Below are positions 1-5,304 of a DNA stretch of 5,641 bases, in pieces. A program made the translations under genes and the position numbers. The stretch lies in contig JAXLZY010000011.1 in the NCBI GenBank assembly GCA_046350635.1, forward strand, positions 1 to 5,641, written 5' to 3'. Origin of the DNA: CAZMHJ01 sp046350635. Lineage in GTDB: Bacteria > Patescibacteriota > Saccharimonadia > Saccharimonadales > CAIOMD01. The stretch's first letter is position 1; every line of letters begins with the position of its first letter. Below the pieces are notes generated by a model that had not been told where the DNA came from, ran no database searches, and saw only the letters and a program-made list of their open reading frames with translations.

Positions 1-2
1 GC

Positions 3-653
3 TTGAGTCGACCAGTGGTAATTTACATGTATGGCCTACCAGGTTCTGGTAAGACTTTTGTTGCGCGCCAACTTGCAGAAACACTTGGCATGGCACATCT
101 AAGTAGCGAGCGTATTCGATACGAACTTTTCGAAGAACCTCGTCACGACAAAGCCGAGCACCAAGTACTAACAAATCTTATGAACCTAATGACCGAGCAG
201 CTACTTGAAGCAGGTGTTGGTGTGGTCTACGACATGTCTGTTAGCCGTCTCGTTGACCGTAGAGCCTTACGCGACCTAGCACGTGCTCACAAAGCCGAAG
301 AACTGATGATTTGGATTCAAATAGACCCAGACACAGCGTTTGGTCGCACACAACTCCGTGATCGCCGCAAGGCAGATGACCGCTACGCAGCAGCTATCGA
401 TGACCACACGTTCGAAACCTACATGCGCGCTATGCAAAACCCTCAGAACGAAAACTACCTCGTTATTAGTGGAAAACACTTATTTAATAGTCAAAAAACA
501 GCTATTATGCGCCGATTAAGCGAAATGGGTGTTGTTACGGCTCAATCACTTGAAACCAAAATTGCAAAACCAGAAATGGTTAACTTAGTATCACGCGCCC
601 AAGCACAAGCAGGCCGCGTAGATTATTCGCGTCGTAACATAATTATTCGATAA
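3..653 (+). CDS. P-loop ATPase / small-molecule or nucleic-acid kinase-like protein (AAA_33 type), possibly 5'-truncated
   Basis: This is a soluble 216-residue P-loop NTPase. A Walker A motif GLPGSGKT lies at residues 11-18, directly after a hydrophobic beta strand (VVIYMY). A second strand ending in an Asp (VVYDMS, D77) is in the place of a Walker B or substrate-binding Asp. An Arg-rich lid follows (RTQLRDRRKADDRY, about 115-128). This order resembles AAA_33 / zeta-toxin-like / polynucleotide-kinase-like P-loop kinases, which transfer the gamma phosphate of ATP to a small molecule or nucleic-acid end; the substrate here cannot be read. The start is taken as TTG at base 3 because the P-loop follows at the usual distance. 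Only two bases precede it, so a longer N-terminus and its ribosome binding site may lie outside the window. The C-terminal ~40 residues (about 178-216) are basic and not part of the recognisable fold. It lies 11 bases upstream of the metallopeptidase gene, which suggests co-transcription. Confidence 0.75.
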   Translation: MSRPVVIYMYGLPGSGKTFVARQLAETLGMAHLSSERIRYELFEEPRHDKAEHQVLTNLMNLMTEQLLEAGVGVVYDMSVSRLVDRRALRDLARAHKAEELMIWIQIDPDTAFGRTQLRDRRKADDRYAAAIDDHTFETYMRAMQNPQNENYLVISGKHLFNSQKTAIMRRLSEMGVVTAQSLETKIAKPEMVNLVSRAQAQAGRVDYSRRNIIIR

Positions 654-664
654 ACGGGGGCCGC

Positions 665-1366
665 TTGGCTTCTAAAATCTACAATCTAGACGGTATCGGC
701 GAGGTTACCGTATATAAACGTCGCGGAACTAGACGTATGAACCTGCGTATCGTTGGCGGTAAAGTACGTGTTACTCAACCAACTTGGTTACCGTATGCGG
801 CTGGTGTTCAGTTTGCACAGTCAAACAAGAACTGGCTCGAAACCCAACGCATAAAACAACCAAATACTTTCGTAGAAGAAGGCATGGCAGTTGGCAAACA
901 ACGAGTTGTTAGGTACGAATCAGGTGATTCACTTAGAACGCGTATTACTGATACTGAGCTTATTATTTATGTACCGCCACACATGCCAATACAAAGCGAA
1001 GCAGTGCAAGATATTACAAAAACAGCAATTAAGCGAAGTTTAAAAAAAGAAGCCGAGGAAGTGCTACCAGAACGGTTAGCGTACTGTGCAGAAACATACG
1101 GATACGATTACACATCAGTTCATTGCAAAAGCATGCGCTCACGATGGGGAAGCTGTAATAACAACAAGGAAATTACCTTAAACATTTTCTTGATGATGGT
1201 ACCCTGGGAGCTTGTTGACTATGTTCTGATACATGAGCTTTCGCATACCAAGCATCTGCACCACGGCGAAGATTTCTGGGACGAAGTAGCAAGTGTGATG
1301 CCTGACTACAAACTTCGCCGAAAAGCGCTCAAAGAAATTCAGCACACAATATCATACCTACAATAG
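665..1366 (+). CDS. YgjP-like zinc metallopeptidase domain protein (DUF45 / M48-related)
   Basis: A 233-residue protein with the hallmarks of the YgjP/DUF45 metallopeptidase family. There is a basic beta-rich N-terminus (VTVYKRRGTRRMNLRI), then SRWGSC at 159-164, then HELSH at 190-194 supplying two zinc-binding His and the catalytic Glu191. H200 in HGEDFW (200-205) fits the third ligand. All expected metal ligands are present, so the enzyme looks intact. No signal peptide or membrane segment is visible, so it is probably cytosolic; its protein substrate is unknown, as for most of the family. The start is TTG at 665, preceded by a G-run at 656-660 that could serve as a weak ribosome binding site. 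The next in-frame ATG (Met25, base 737) would remove the conserved basic N-terminal strand, so TTG is preferred. It follows the P-loop kinase gene by 11 bases and converges with the minus-strand gene with no gap. Confidence 0.88.
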   Translation: MASKIYNLDGIGEVTVYKRRGTRRMNLRIVGGKVRVTQPTWLPYAAGVQFAQSNKNWLETQRIKQPNTFVEEGMAVGKQRVVRYESGDSLRTRITDTELIIYVPPHMPIQSEAVQDITKTAIKRSLKKEAEEVLPERLAYCAETYGYDYTSVHCKSMRSRWGSCNNNKEITLNIFLMMVPWELVDYVLIHELSHTKHLHHGEDFWDEVASVMPDYKLRRKALKEIQHTISYLQ

Positions 1367-1374
1367 TTAGTAGG
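1357..1374. other. Small hairpin across the first convergent gene junction
   Basis: CCTAC (1357-1361) is complementary to GTAGG (1370-1374). The 8-base loop contains both convergent stop codons, TAG at 1364-1366 and the minus-strand TAA at 1369-1367. The stem is only 5 bp and neither strand has a T-run after it, so it is not a convincing intrinsic terminator. It is recorded because it is the only dyad seen where two transcripts meet. Confidence 0.25.
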
Positions 1375-1987
1375 CCCGTAGTTCTTTTAGACTCGTTACA
1401 ACGTCATCCAGGTTAGAGCAACCCTTTTCGGCATACAAATATACAGTTCTCGTATCACTAACCTTTATAGCGCCCTTAAATTCTAGAATCGCTTCGTTAT
1501 CTAAAGATGGAGTCTTTGCGCCAACGACACGAACGCCTCGTTGGCATGCATCGAGTTCGCTAATAGCTTTATATAATTCGTCGTTGTTTTCTGCCGTATA
1601 CAACTTATTTGCGCCAACTGTAAATGCGAAATCACTACTAACACTTAAATCCCATTCGTTTGCATTACCAGTAGTGCTTGGTAAATAGCCAACATTTAAG
1701 CGACGCTCAAATTCACTTGCCGGTAGCATAAGTTTTTCTTGTGCGAAATAAATTTCACCACTCTTTGCATCAACGGTCGCAGGTGTCTTGGATAAACGGG
1801 CCGTGAGTACTGCCTGTTCCCGAACTTTAGCCATCGATGCTTGATCGTACGCGTAGTTTAAGCGAGTTGTTTGCCAGCCAGCCCAAATCAGTGCCCCAAA
1901 CACAAAAATAGACACAAATAAAAGCCCAGCAAGCACTAAAGGAGTGCGTGCTTTTGTGCTATTAACCCCACTGTTTGTTTTATCCAT
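1367..1987 (-). CDS. Membrane-anchored extracytoplasmic protein of unknown function
   Basis: I do not recognise this 206-residue protein. It has a short polar N-terminus with Lys12 and Arg14, then one strongly hydrophobic segment at about residues 16-38 (PLVLAGLLFVSIFVFGALIW), then about 165 hydrophilic residues. Positive charge before the segment suggests N-in, C-out topology, with the bulk outside the membrane and no clear signal-peptidase or lipobox site. A mixed alpha/beta C-terminal domain holds the only two cysteines, C148 and C190, which could form a disulfide if exported. Start ATG at 1987 lacks a Shine-Dalgarno sequence, but a TATAAT lies 8 bases upstream, so the mRNA is probably leaderless or nearly so. 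The gene is divergent from the histidine kinase (85-base gap) and convergent with the metallopeptidase (no gap). A link to sensing by the adjacent kinase is possible but rests only on proximity. Confidence 0.7.
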   Translation of the reverse strand: MDKTNSGVNSTKARTPLVLAGLLFVSIFVFGALIWAGWQTTRLNYAYDQASMAKVREQAVLTARLSKTPATVDAKSGEIYFAQEKLMLPASEFERRLNVGYLPSTTGNANEWDLSVSSDFAFTVGANKLYTAENNDELYKAISELDACQRGVRVVGAKTPSLDNEAILEFKGAIKVSDTRTVYLYAEKGCSNLDDVVTSLKELRAY

Positions 1988-1995
1988 TTAACGTG

Positions 1996-2028
1996 ATTAT
2001 ATAATAAAAACTCATGCAAGCATAACAA
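1996..2028 (-). promoter_or_regulatory. Promoter for the minus-strand membrane-anchored protein gene
   Basis: On the minus strand, TTGTTA (2028-2023, 4/6 to the -35 consensus) is followed after 16 bases by TATTAT (2006-2001, 5/6). A perfect TATAAT overlaps it at 2001-1996. Depending on which hexamer is used, transcription would begin roughly at 1994 to 1988, leaving a leader of about 0-6 bases before ATG 1987. No purine-rich ribosome binding site would fit in it. Confidence 0.5.
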
Positions 2029-2034
2029 TTATAC

Positions 2035-2065
2035 TTGTAACGCCGGCTAAAAATGCGTATATAAT
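2035..2065 (+). promoter_or_regulatory. Promoter for the histidine kinase gene (leaderless type)
   Basis: TTGTAA (2035-2040, 4/6 to -35 consensus) precedes TATATA (2058-2063) by 17 bases and a perfect TATAAT (2060-2065) by 19 bases. Only seven bases separate TATAAT from the ATG at 2073. The predicted transcription start therefore coincides with the start codon, and no Shine-Dalgarno sequence is present in the intervening ACTGCTA. Confidence 0.55.
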
Positions 2066-2072
2066 ACTGCTA

Positions 2073-3188
2073 ATGGCTAGCAATATAAAAAACCTGCAGA
2101 ATCTAACAGAACATAATGCCGCGCTTGAGCACGAGCGGTTAACATCACTTATTAACAGTATGGCCGATGGCGTGATAGCCGTAGATGAACGGCAGCATGT
2201 GGCAGTCTATAACGGGGCCGCACTTAATATTTTAGACGTTAACAGCGAACTCAGAGATAAGCGATTAAAAGCAGTTATTAACTTGATAGATAAGAATAAT
2301 CAGACTGTTGATATTGAAGATTTAGTGCGAAAAACCACAACCCAGTTCACGACGCGCGATTTGGAACTAGTCTATCCCAATGGTGAAAAAATCAACCTTT
2401 ATTTAAGCGTAGCACCGGTGCACTTAGGTTTTGGCGTTGAAGGTGCGCGTGGCCACGTATTGCTTTTACGTGATATTACACGCGAAAAAAGCTTAGAAGA
2501 AGAGCGAGACGAGTTTATTAGTGTGGTTAGTCACGAGCTACGTACACCAATCGCTATCGCCGAAGGTAATATTAGCAATGCTCAGCTGGTTGTAGAGCGT
2601 TCGGAAAACATACCAGAACTTGTAACCAAATCACTTAAAGCAGCCTACGATCAAACTGTTTTCTTAAGTGGCATGATAAATGACCTTGCTACATTGTCAC
2701 GCGCAGAACGTGGAAAGCTTAATGTAGAAATTGAATCTATAAACGCGCATGATCTTTTGGTTGATTTGCACCAAAATTATGAACCCTCTGCTAAAAACAA
2801 AGGGCTTAAACTGCAGATTAAAACCGATCCTAAGTTAGAGCTTTTGCAATCAAGCAAACTCTATGTCCGTGAAGTTCTGCAGAACTTTATTACCAATGCA
2901 ATTAAGTATTCAGAAAAGGGAACCGTTACTATATCAGCAAAAGCCGAGCCGGATGGTGTTTTGTTTGCGGTCAAAGACCAAGGTATCGGTATTAGTAAAG
3001 CTGATAAAGAAAAGGTATTTGATAAGTTTTTTCGAAGCGAGGATTTTAGAACTCGTCAAAATAATGGTACGGGGCTTGGTTTATACGTAACTATGAAGCT
3101 AGCACGACTTATTCATGCTGATATTAACTTAGAAAGTGAGCTTAACAAAGGCTCTACCTTCACTATAAAAGTCCCGAACTTGCAGTAG
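2073..3188 (+). CDS. Soluble PAS-domain sensor histidine kinase
   Basis: A 371-residue two-component sensor kinase. A PAS-like sensory domain covers about residues 22-135. It leads through a short helical linker (REKSLEEERDEF) into a HisKA dimerisation domain with the phospho-acceptor His154 in SHELRTP. The HATPase_c domain follows: N-box with N271 and N275, G1 box DQGIGIS (302-308), F-box FDKFFR (316-321) and G2 box GTGLGL (332-337). All catalytic motifs are present, so it should autophosphorylate. No membrane segment is evident, so the sensor is cytosolic, and the PAS domain would sense an internal ligand, redox state or a protein partner. Architecture resembles the cytoplasmic part of PhoR/WalK-type kinases. 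Neither neighbour is a response regulator; both adjacent genes are on the other strand, so the partner must be encoded elsewhere. ATG 2073 is chosen because it keeps the whole PAS domain and sits just after a perfect -10 box. Confidence 0.93.
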   Translation: MASNIKNLQNLTEHNAALEHERLTSLINSMADGVIAVDERQHVAVYNGAALNILDVNSELRDKRLKAVINLIDKNNQTVDIEDLVRKTTTQFTTRDLELVYPNGEKINLYLSVAPVHLGFGVEGARGHVLLLRDITREKSLEEERDEFISVVSHELRTPIAIAEGNISNAQLVVERSENIPELVTKSLKAAYDQTVFLSGMINDLATLSRAERGKLNVEIESINAHDLLVDLHQNYEPSAKNKGLKLQIKTDPKLELLQSSKLYVREVLQNFITNAIKYSEKGTVTISAKAEPDGVLFAVKDQGIGISKADKEKVFDKFFRSEDFRTRQNNGTGLGLYVTMKLARLIHADINLESELNKGSTFTIKVPNLQ

Positions 3189-3205
3189 TCAATCGAGTTT
3201 TGGGA
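3172..3205. terminator. Imperfect hairpin across the second convergent junction; possible weak terminator
   Basis: TCCCGAACTTG (3172-3182) can pair with CGAGTTTTGGGA (3194-3205), giving 11 base pairs with one bulged T (3198) and two G-T wobbles. The 11-base loop (3183-3193) contains both convergent stop codons. No T-run follows on the plus strand. On the minus strand, CTTTTAT follows the stem, a poor U-tract, and there the two wobbles become mismatches. It could slow or stop transcripts at this junction, but it is not a textbook intrinsic terminator. Confidence 0.35.
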
Positions 3206-4709
3206 GGTGAGGGATGACGTGCATTGCTGGCGTCGTAACGTTGCGACCCTTCCAGATAACTTCACCAAATTCATAACGATACATAGATATATGTAAGGCT
3301 ATAAAATCGATTATAACTACGATAGGAAAGTTGATGGGTGCAAGCAGAGCTGCGATTGGGTTGGTGACAAGCGCTATAAGTAGATTAGATAGAACCAAGC
3401 TGAGCACAGCAACAGCCGTTAAAAGAACTGCAACGCCAGGCACAGAATCAACAAAGAAGTACGTCGGTAGCAGTACAAATGGTGCTATTAAAAAATAGAG
3501 CATGATAACCACCCGTAGTGCAGTTAGCTCTGGCCGGCGATGCATTTGAGGATAGCGAGTTCGTATTGCTGTTGACCACTGGCTACTAAAGTCTTTATGA
3601 GTGGTTATATTAATGTTTTCGTCATTCCGTATAAACGCATAGCCACCTTTTGAGGAAAATGCAGTGCTTAGGTGTTCTTCTGGTGTTATAGCGCGGGTGA
3701 CTGATCTAAAGCCACCTTCGTCTAATAGTGCTTTACGTGATACTATCCAACTTGTGCTAAGGACTGGCTCGTGCTTAATAATAGAGCGTGGTAAGGCCAA
3801 CTCCCACCAATATCTCATAGGTTGAATAAAAGCTGCCAATAAGCCACTTCTAGTGCGTTTAGGTAAGATTCCCATCATAGCAACACCTCGGCTCGTATAG
3901 ACCTCTACTAAATGTCTAAGCGATTGCTCGTGCAAACGCACATCAACACCGATGAATACAATAAGCTCACCCGTCGCTTCTTCTAACAATTTTTGATAGG
4001 CTGCGTTTTTTGCAAGCCAAGTATCTGATGGTTCTTTACCCTGCACAAAGCGCACGCCATCGTGCGCAAAGCTTTTAATAATGTCTGCAGTATGGTCATG
4101 CGAACAGTCATCAAGGACAATTACTTCCAACTTTGGGTAGTCATTAGCTAGAATCACCTCTAGACACTGTTTGAGCGATTCCGTTTCGTTGCGAGCCGCA
4201 ACTGCAACCGTAACGGTTGGTAGTTCTTTATCACTTAACGGTTGTCCAACAGAAGGCTGTGTATTTTGTAATTTTCGCACAGTGTACCCAAGAATAAACA
4301 AACCTGCTATTGCGAAGCTCGTACTCACCACTATAAGAGTTGTCGGGCCACTAATGACACTTGGCAGATTCTGAAACACAACCCATAAGCCGATGGTCAG
4401 TACCTGAAACGCAACCAACCAGATATATGTTCGTTTGGTTGCCATTTTAAGATATTTCTCGTGCATACGAGATTGTACAAGTCTTAGCAAGTTAACGATC
4501 CGATATACCATTAACAGCAAAAACAGTACGCTAGCAGCAGAAAATACCGACGTAAATAGGGCCCCTGCACTAAACGCAGAAATTATCATTGCAGTTGCTG
4601 CAAGAACCTTTTTGTATCTCCATCCTAAAGGTGTCATATATACGAACAATTCAAGAACCAAGCCAAGACAAAAAAGAGAAAGCGCAACAAGTACAGTGTT
4701 TGTTTGCAT
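3189..4709 (-). CDS. Membrane glycosyltransferase, family 2 (GT-A fold), CrtQ/HpnB-like arrangement
   Basis: A 506-residue polytopic membrane enzyme expected to transfer a sugar from a nucleotide-sugar to a lipid or envelope acceptor. Five hydrophobic segments come first (about 4-24, 36-55, 57-75, 95-112, 123-143). A cytosolic GT2 domain covers about 164-370, with the nucleotide-binding strand VTVAVAARNE (166-175), VIVLDDCSHD (196-205), a W-x-x-K element (TWLAKN, 230-235), and FIGVDV (252-257) at the usual DxD place. SW at 320-321, PEEHL at 343-347 (likely catalytic-base region) and a C-terminal block of three hydrophobic segments (about 397-472) follow, then WKGR (486-489). The first Asp of DxD is Gly254; the second, Asp256, is kept. 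Acceptor and sugar cannot be inferred. ATG 4709 keeps the first membrane segment; it has no Shine-Dalgarno sequence. It converges with the kinase gene with no gap and diverges from secE-nusG. Confidence 0.88.
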   Translation of the reverse strand: MQTNTVLVALSLFCLGLVLELFVYMTPLGWRYKKVLAATAMIISAFSAGALFTSVFSAASVLFLLLMVYRIVNLLRLVQSRMHEKYLKMATKRTYIWLVAFQVLTIGLWVVFQNLPSVISGPTTLIVVSTSFAIAGLFILGYTVRKLQNTQPSVGQPLSDKELPTVTVAVAARNETESLKQCLEVILANDYPKLEVIVLDDCSHDHTADIIKSFAHDGVRFVQGKEPSDTWLAKNAAYQKLLEEATGELIVFIGVDVRLHEQSLRHLVEVYTSRGVAMMGILPKRTRSGLLAAFIQPMRYWWELALPRSIIKHEPVLSTSWIVSRKALLDEGGFRSVTRAITPEEHLSTAFSSKGGYAFIRNDENINITTHKDFSSQWSTAIRTRYPQMHRRPELTALRVVIMLYFLIAPFVLLPTYFFVDSVPGVAVLLTAVAVLSLVLSNLLIALVTNPIAALLAPINFPIVVIIDFIALHISMYRYEFGEVIWKGRNVTTPAMHVIPHLPKLD

Positions 4710-4734
4710 TATATCTAAAGTGTAGCATAAGCAA
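4708..4734 (-). promoter_or_regulatory. Candidate promoter elements for the glycosyltransferase gene
   Basis: Two overlapping minus-strand candidates exist. The first is an extended -10, TGCTACACT (4727-4719), whose hexamer ends 9 bases before the ATG at 4709 and would give a very short leader, though no good -35 is seen at 17 bases. The second is TTGCTT (4734-4729), 15 bases before a perfect TATAAT at 4713-4708, but this TATAAT overlaps the start codon, so it would start transcription inside the gene and force a downstream start. The first is preferred because it preserves the N-terminal membrane segment. Confidence 0.35.
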
Positions 4735-4814
4735 TAAAGTAAGGCGTAAACAGTAAAGAGACATGCACTAAAGACGACTTATTCTCTTTACTCTATGCTT
4801 CTTACTCTATTGCT
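4730..4814. repeat. Large imperfect inverted repeat between divergent genes
   Basis: The left arm (4730-4761) and right arm (4783-4814) are inverted copies with 26 of 32 positions complementary, separated by a 21-base spacer. The inner 10 bp (AGTAAAGAGA / TCTCTTTACT) are perfect, as are a TTACT block and the outer TATTGCT. In each arm TTACT occurs twice, 14 bases apart: plus strand at 4788 and 4802, minus strand at 4756 and 4742. The right arm also has a direct repeat of TTACTCTAT (4788-4796 and 4802-4810). The outer tip of the right arm supplies the -35 of the secE promoter. The arrangement looks like a symmetric operator or a cruciform; no protein partner can be named. Confidence 0.6.
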
Positions 4815-4838
4815 ATCAGAGCGATTGGTTGCTATACT
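4810..4838 (+). promoter_or_regulatory. Extended -10 promoter of the secE-nusG operon
   Basis: TTGCTA (4810-4815, 4/6 to the -35 consensus) lies exactly 17 bases before TATACT (4833-4838, 5/6). The -10 is preceded by TGC (4830-4832), which makes an extended TGnTATACT element. Transcription should start at about 4845-4847, giving a leader of about 45 bases before the secE ATG. It is the strongest promoter seen in the window. Confidence 0.65.
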
Positions 4839-4850
4839 TGACCTTGACGA

Positions 4851-4877
4851 CCTAAGAAGACATTCTTAGGCTTTTTT
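4851..4877 (+). terminator. Terminator-like hairpin in the secE-nusG leader (possible attenuator)
   Basis: CCTAAGAA (4851-4858) pairs perfectly with TTCTTAGG (4863-4870) around a GACA loop and is followed by C and six Ts (4872-4877). The 8-bp stem has three G-C pairs, so it is a weak stem with a terminator-style U-tract. It begins only about 5 bases after the predicted transcription start and ends before the secE ribosome binding site. No plus-strand gene upstream needs termination here: the nearest ends at 3188. Confidence 0.55.
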
Positions 4878-4881
4878 AATT

Positions 4882-4887
4882 GGAGAG
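4882..4887 (+). promoter_or_regulatory. Ribosome binding site of secE
   Basis: GGAGAG ends three bases before the ATG at 4891, slightly close but clearly Shine-Dalgarno-like. It supports this start and contrasts with the single genes at 1987, 2073 and 4709, which show none. Confidence 0.75.
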
Positions 4888-4890
4888 CAT

Positions 4891-5304
4891 ATGGCAGAGG
4901 ACAAGGCAAAAGAAAAGAAGCCACGAGTGCGCAAAGCACCCGAGACTGTTCGCGAACGCGCAGAAAAAGAAACCGCCAAGCGTGAAAAACCAACTAAGCG
5001 CAGTAAACTTAAGGGCAAGATTCATCGCCCGCTAAGTACACTAAGGCAAGTTGGTGCAAAAGAATTTCACCCCGTAAAGGCACCAGAAAAGAAAGGTGTT
5101 AGACACCTAAACAAACGAGTTCGATTTGTTCCAAAGTTCGTCCGTGAAGCATGGGCAGAGCTCAAACTTGTAACGTGGCCAACCAAAAAAGAAGCTGCCC
5201 GCTTAACGCTCGCTGTCATTCTTTTTGCCGTGTTCTTTAGTATTTTCATCCAGCTTTTGGATGTTGTTTTCAACCGAATCGTAAAGGAGATCTTTATAAA
5301 ATGA
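4891..5304 (+). CDS. secE: Preprotein translocase subunit SecE with a long basic N-terminal extension
   Basis: SecE is the essential small clamp subunit of the SecYEG protein-conducting channel in the cytoplasmic membrane. The conserved amphipathic helix and hinge are clear: REAWAELKLVTWPTKKEA at residues 85-102, matching the family core AELKxVTWPxxxE. A single membrane segment follows at about 103-125 and a short tail ends at 137. Typical one-helix SecE proteins are about 60-80 residues; E. coli SecE reaches 127 by having two extra membrane helices. Here the additional ~80 residues are instead hydrophilic and very rich in Lys, Arg and Glu, with Pro, and have no membrane segment, so they should be cytosolic and probably disordered. 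The start ATG has a good ribosome binding site. The gene overlaps nusG by four bases (ATGA), the usual neighbour, which confirms the call. Confidence 0.95.
   Translation: MAEDKAKEKKPRVRKAPETVRERAEKETAKREKPTKRSKLKGKIHRPLSTLRQVGAKEFHPVKAPEKKGVRHLNKRVRFVPKFVREAWAELKLVTWPTKKEAARLTLAVILFAVFFSIFIQLLDVVFNRIVKEIFIK
5284..5290 (+). promoter_or_regulatory. Ribosome binding site of nusG, inside secE
   Basis: AAGGAGA lies within the last codons of secE and ends 10 bases before the nusG ATG at 5301. It is a strong Shine-Dalgarno match and fixes the nusG start at the ATG that overlaps the secE stop. Confidence 0.8.

Noticed and set aside
3..653. Zeta-type toxin of a toxin-antitoxin pair.
   Set aside because: The P-loop kinase fold is similar, but no small antitoxin gene adjoins it; its neighbour is a metallopeptidase. 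General kinase similarity is not enough for a toxin call.
4708..4713. Perfect TATAAT on the minus strand at the glycosyltransferase start as its main promoter.
   Set aside because: It overlaps the start codon and has only a 15-base spacing to TTGCTT; using it would lose the first membrane segment. It is kept only as a secondary candidate.
4435..4725. A 96-residue plus-strand frame antisense to the start of the glycosyltransferase gene.
   Set aside because: It overlaps a well-supported membrane-enzyme gene along its full length, has no recognisable motif, and is explained as an antisense shadow. The same applies to the frames at 276-479, 2863-3090, 4171-4374 and 5067-5273.
4795..4869. A 24-codon open frame (begins MLLTLLLSERLV, ends TAG inside the hairpin) that could be a leader peptide for secE-nusG.
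   Set aside because: It has no ribosome binding site, and the predicted promoter -35 and -10 lie inside it, so the operon transcript would begin after its start codon.
4710..4890. A tRNA-Trp gene, often found upstream of secE-nusG, or a small RNA.
   Set aside because: No acceptor stem, T-loop GGTTCGAATCC-like block or anticodon arm is visible on either strand; the dyads present do not form a cloverleaf.
3189..5304. Alternative genetic code with TGA read as glycine, as in Gracilibacteria.
   Set aside because: TGA acts as the real stop of the glycosyltransferase and secE at family-consistent positions, and the ATGA overlap with nusG fits a normal stop.
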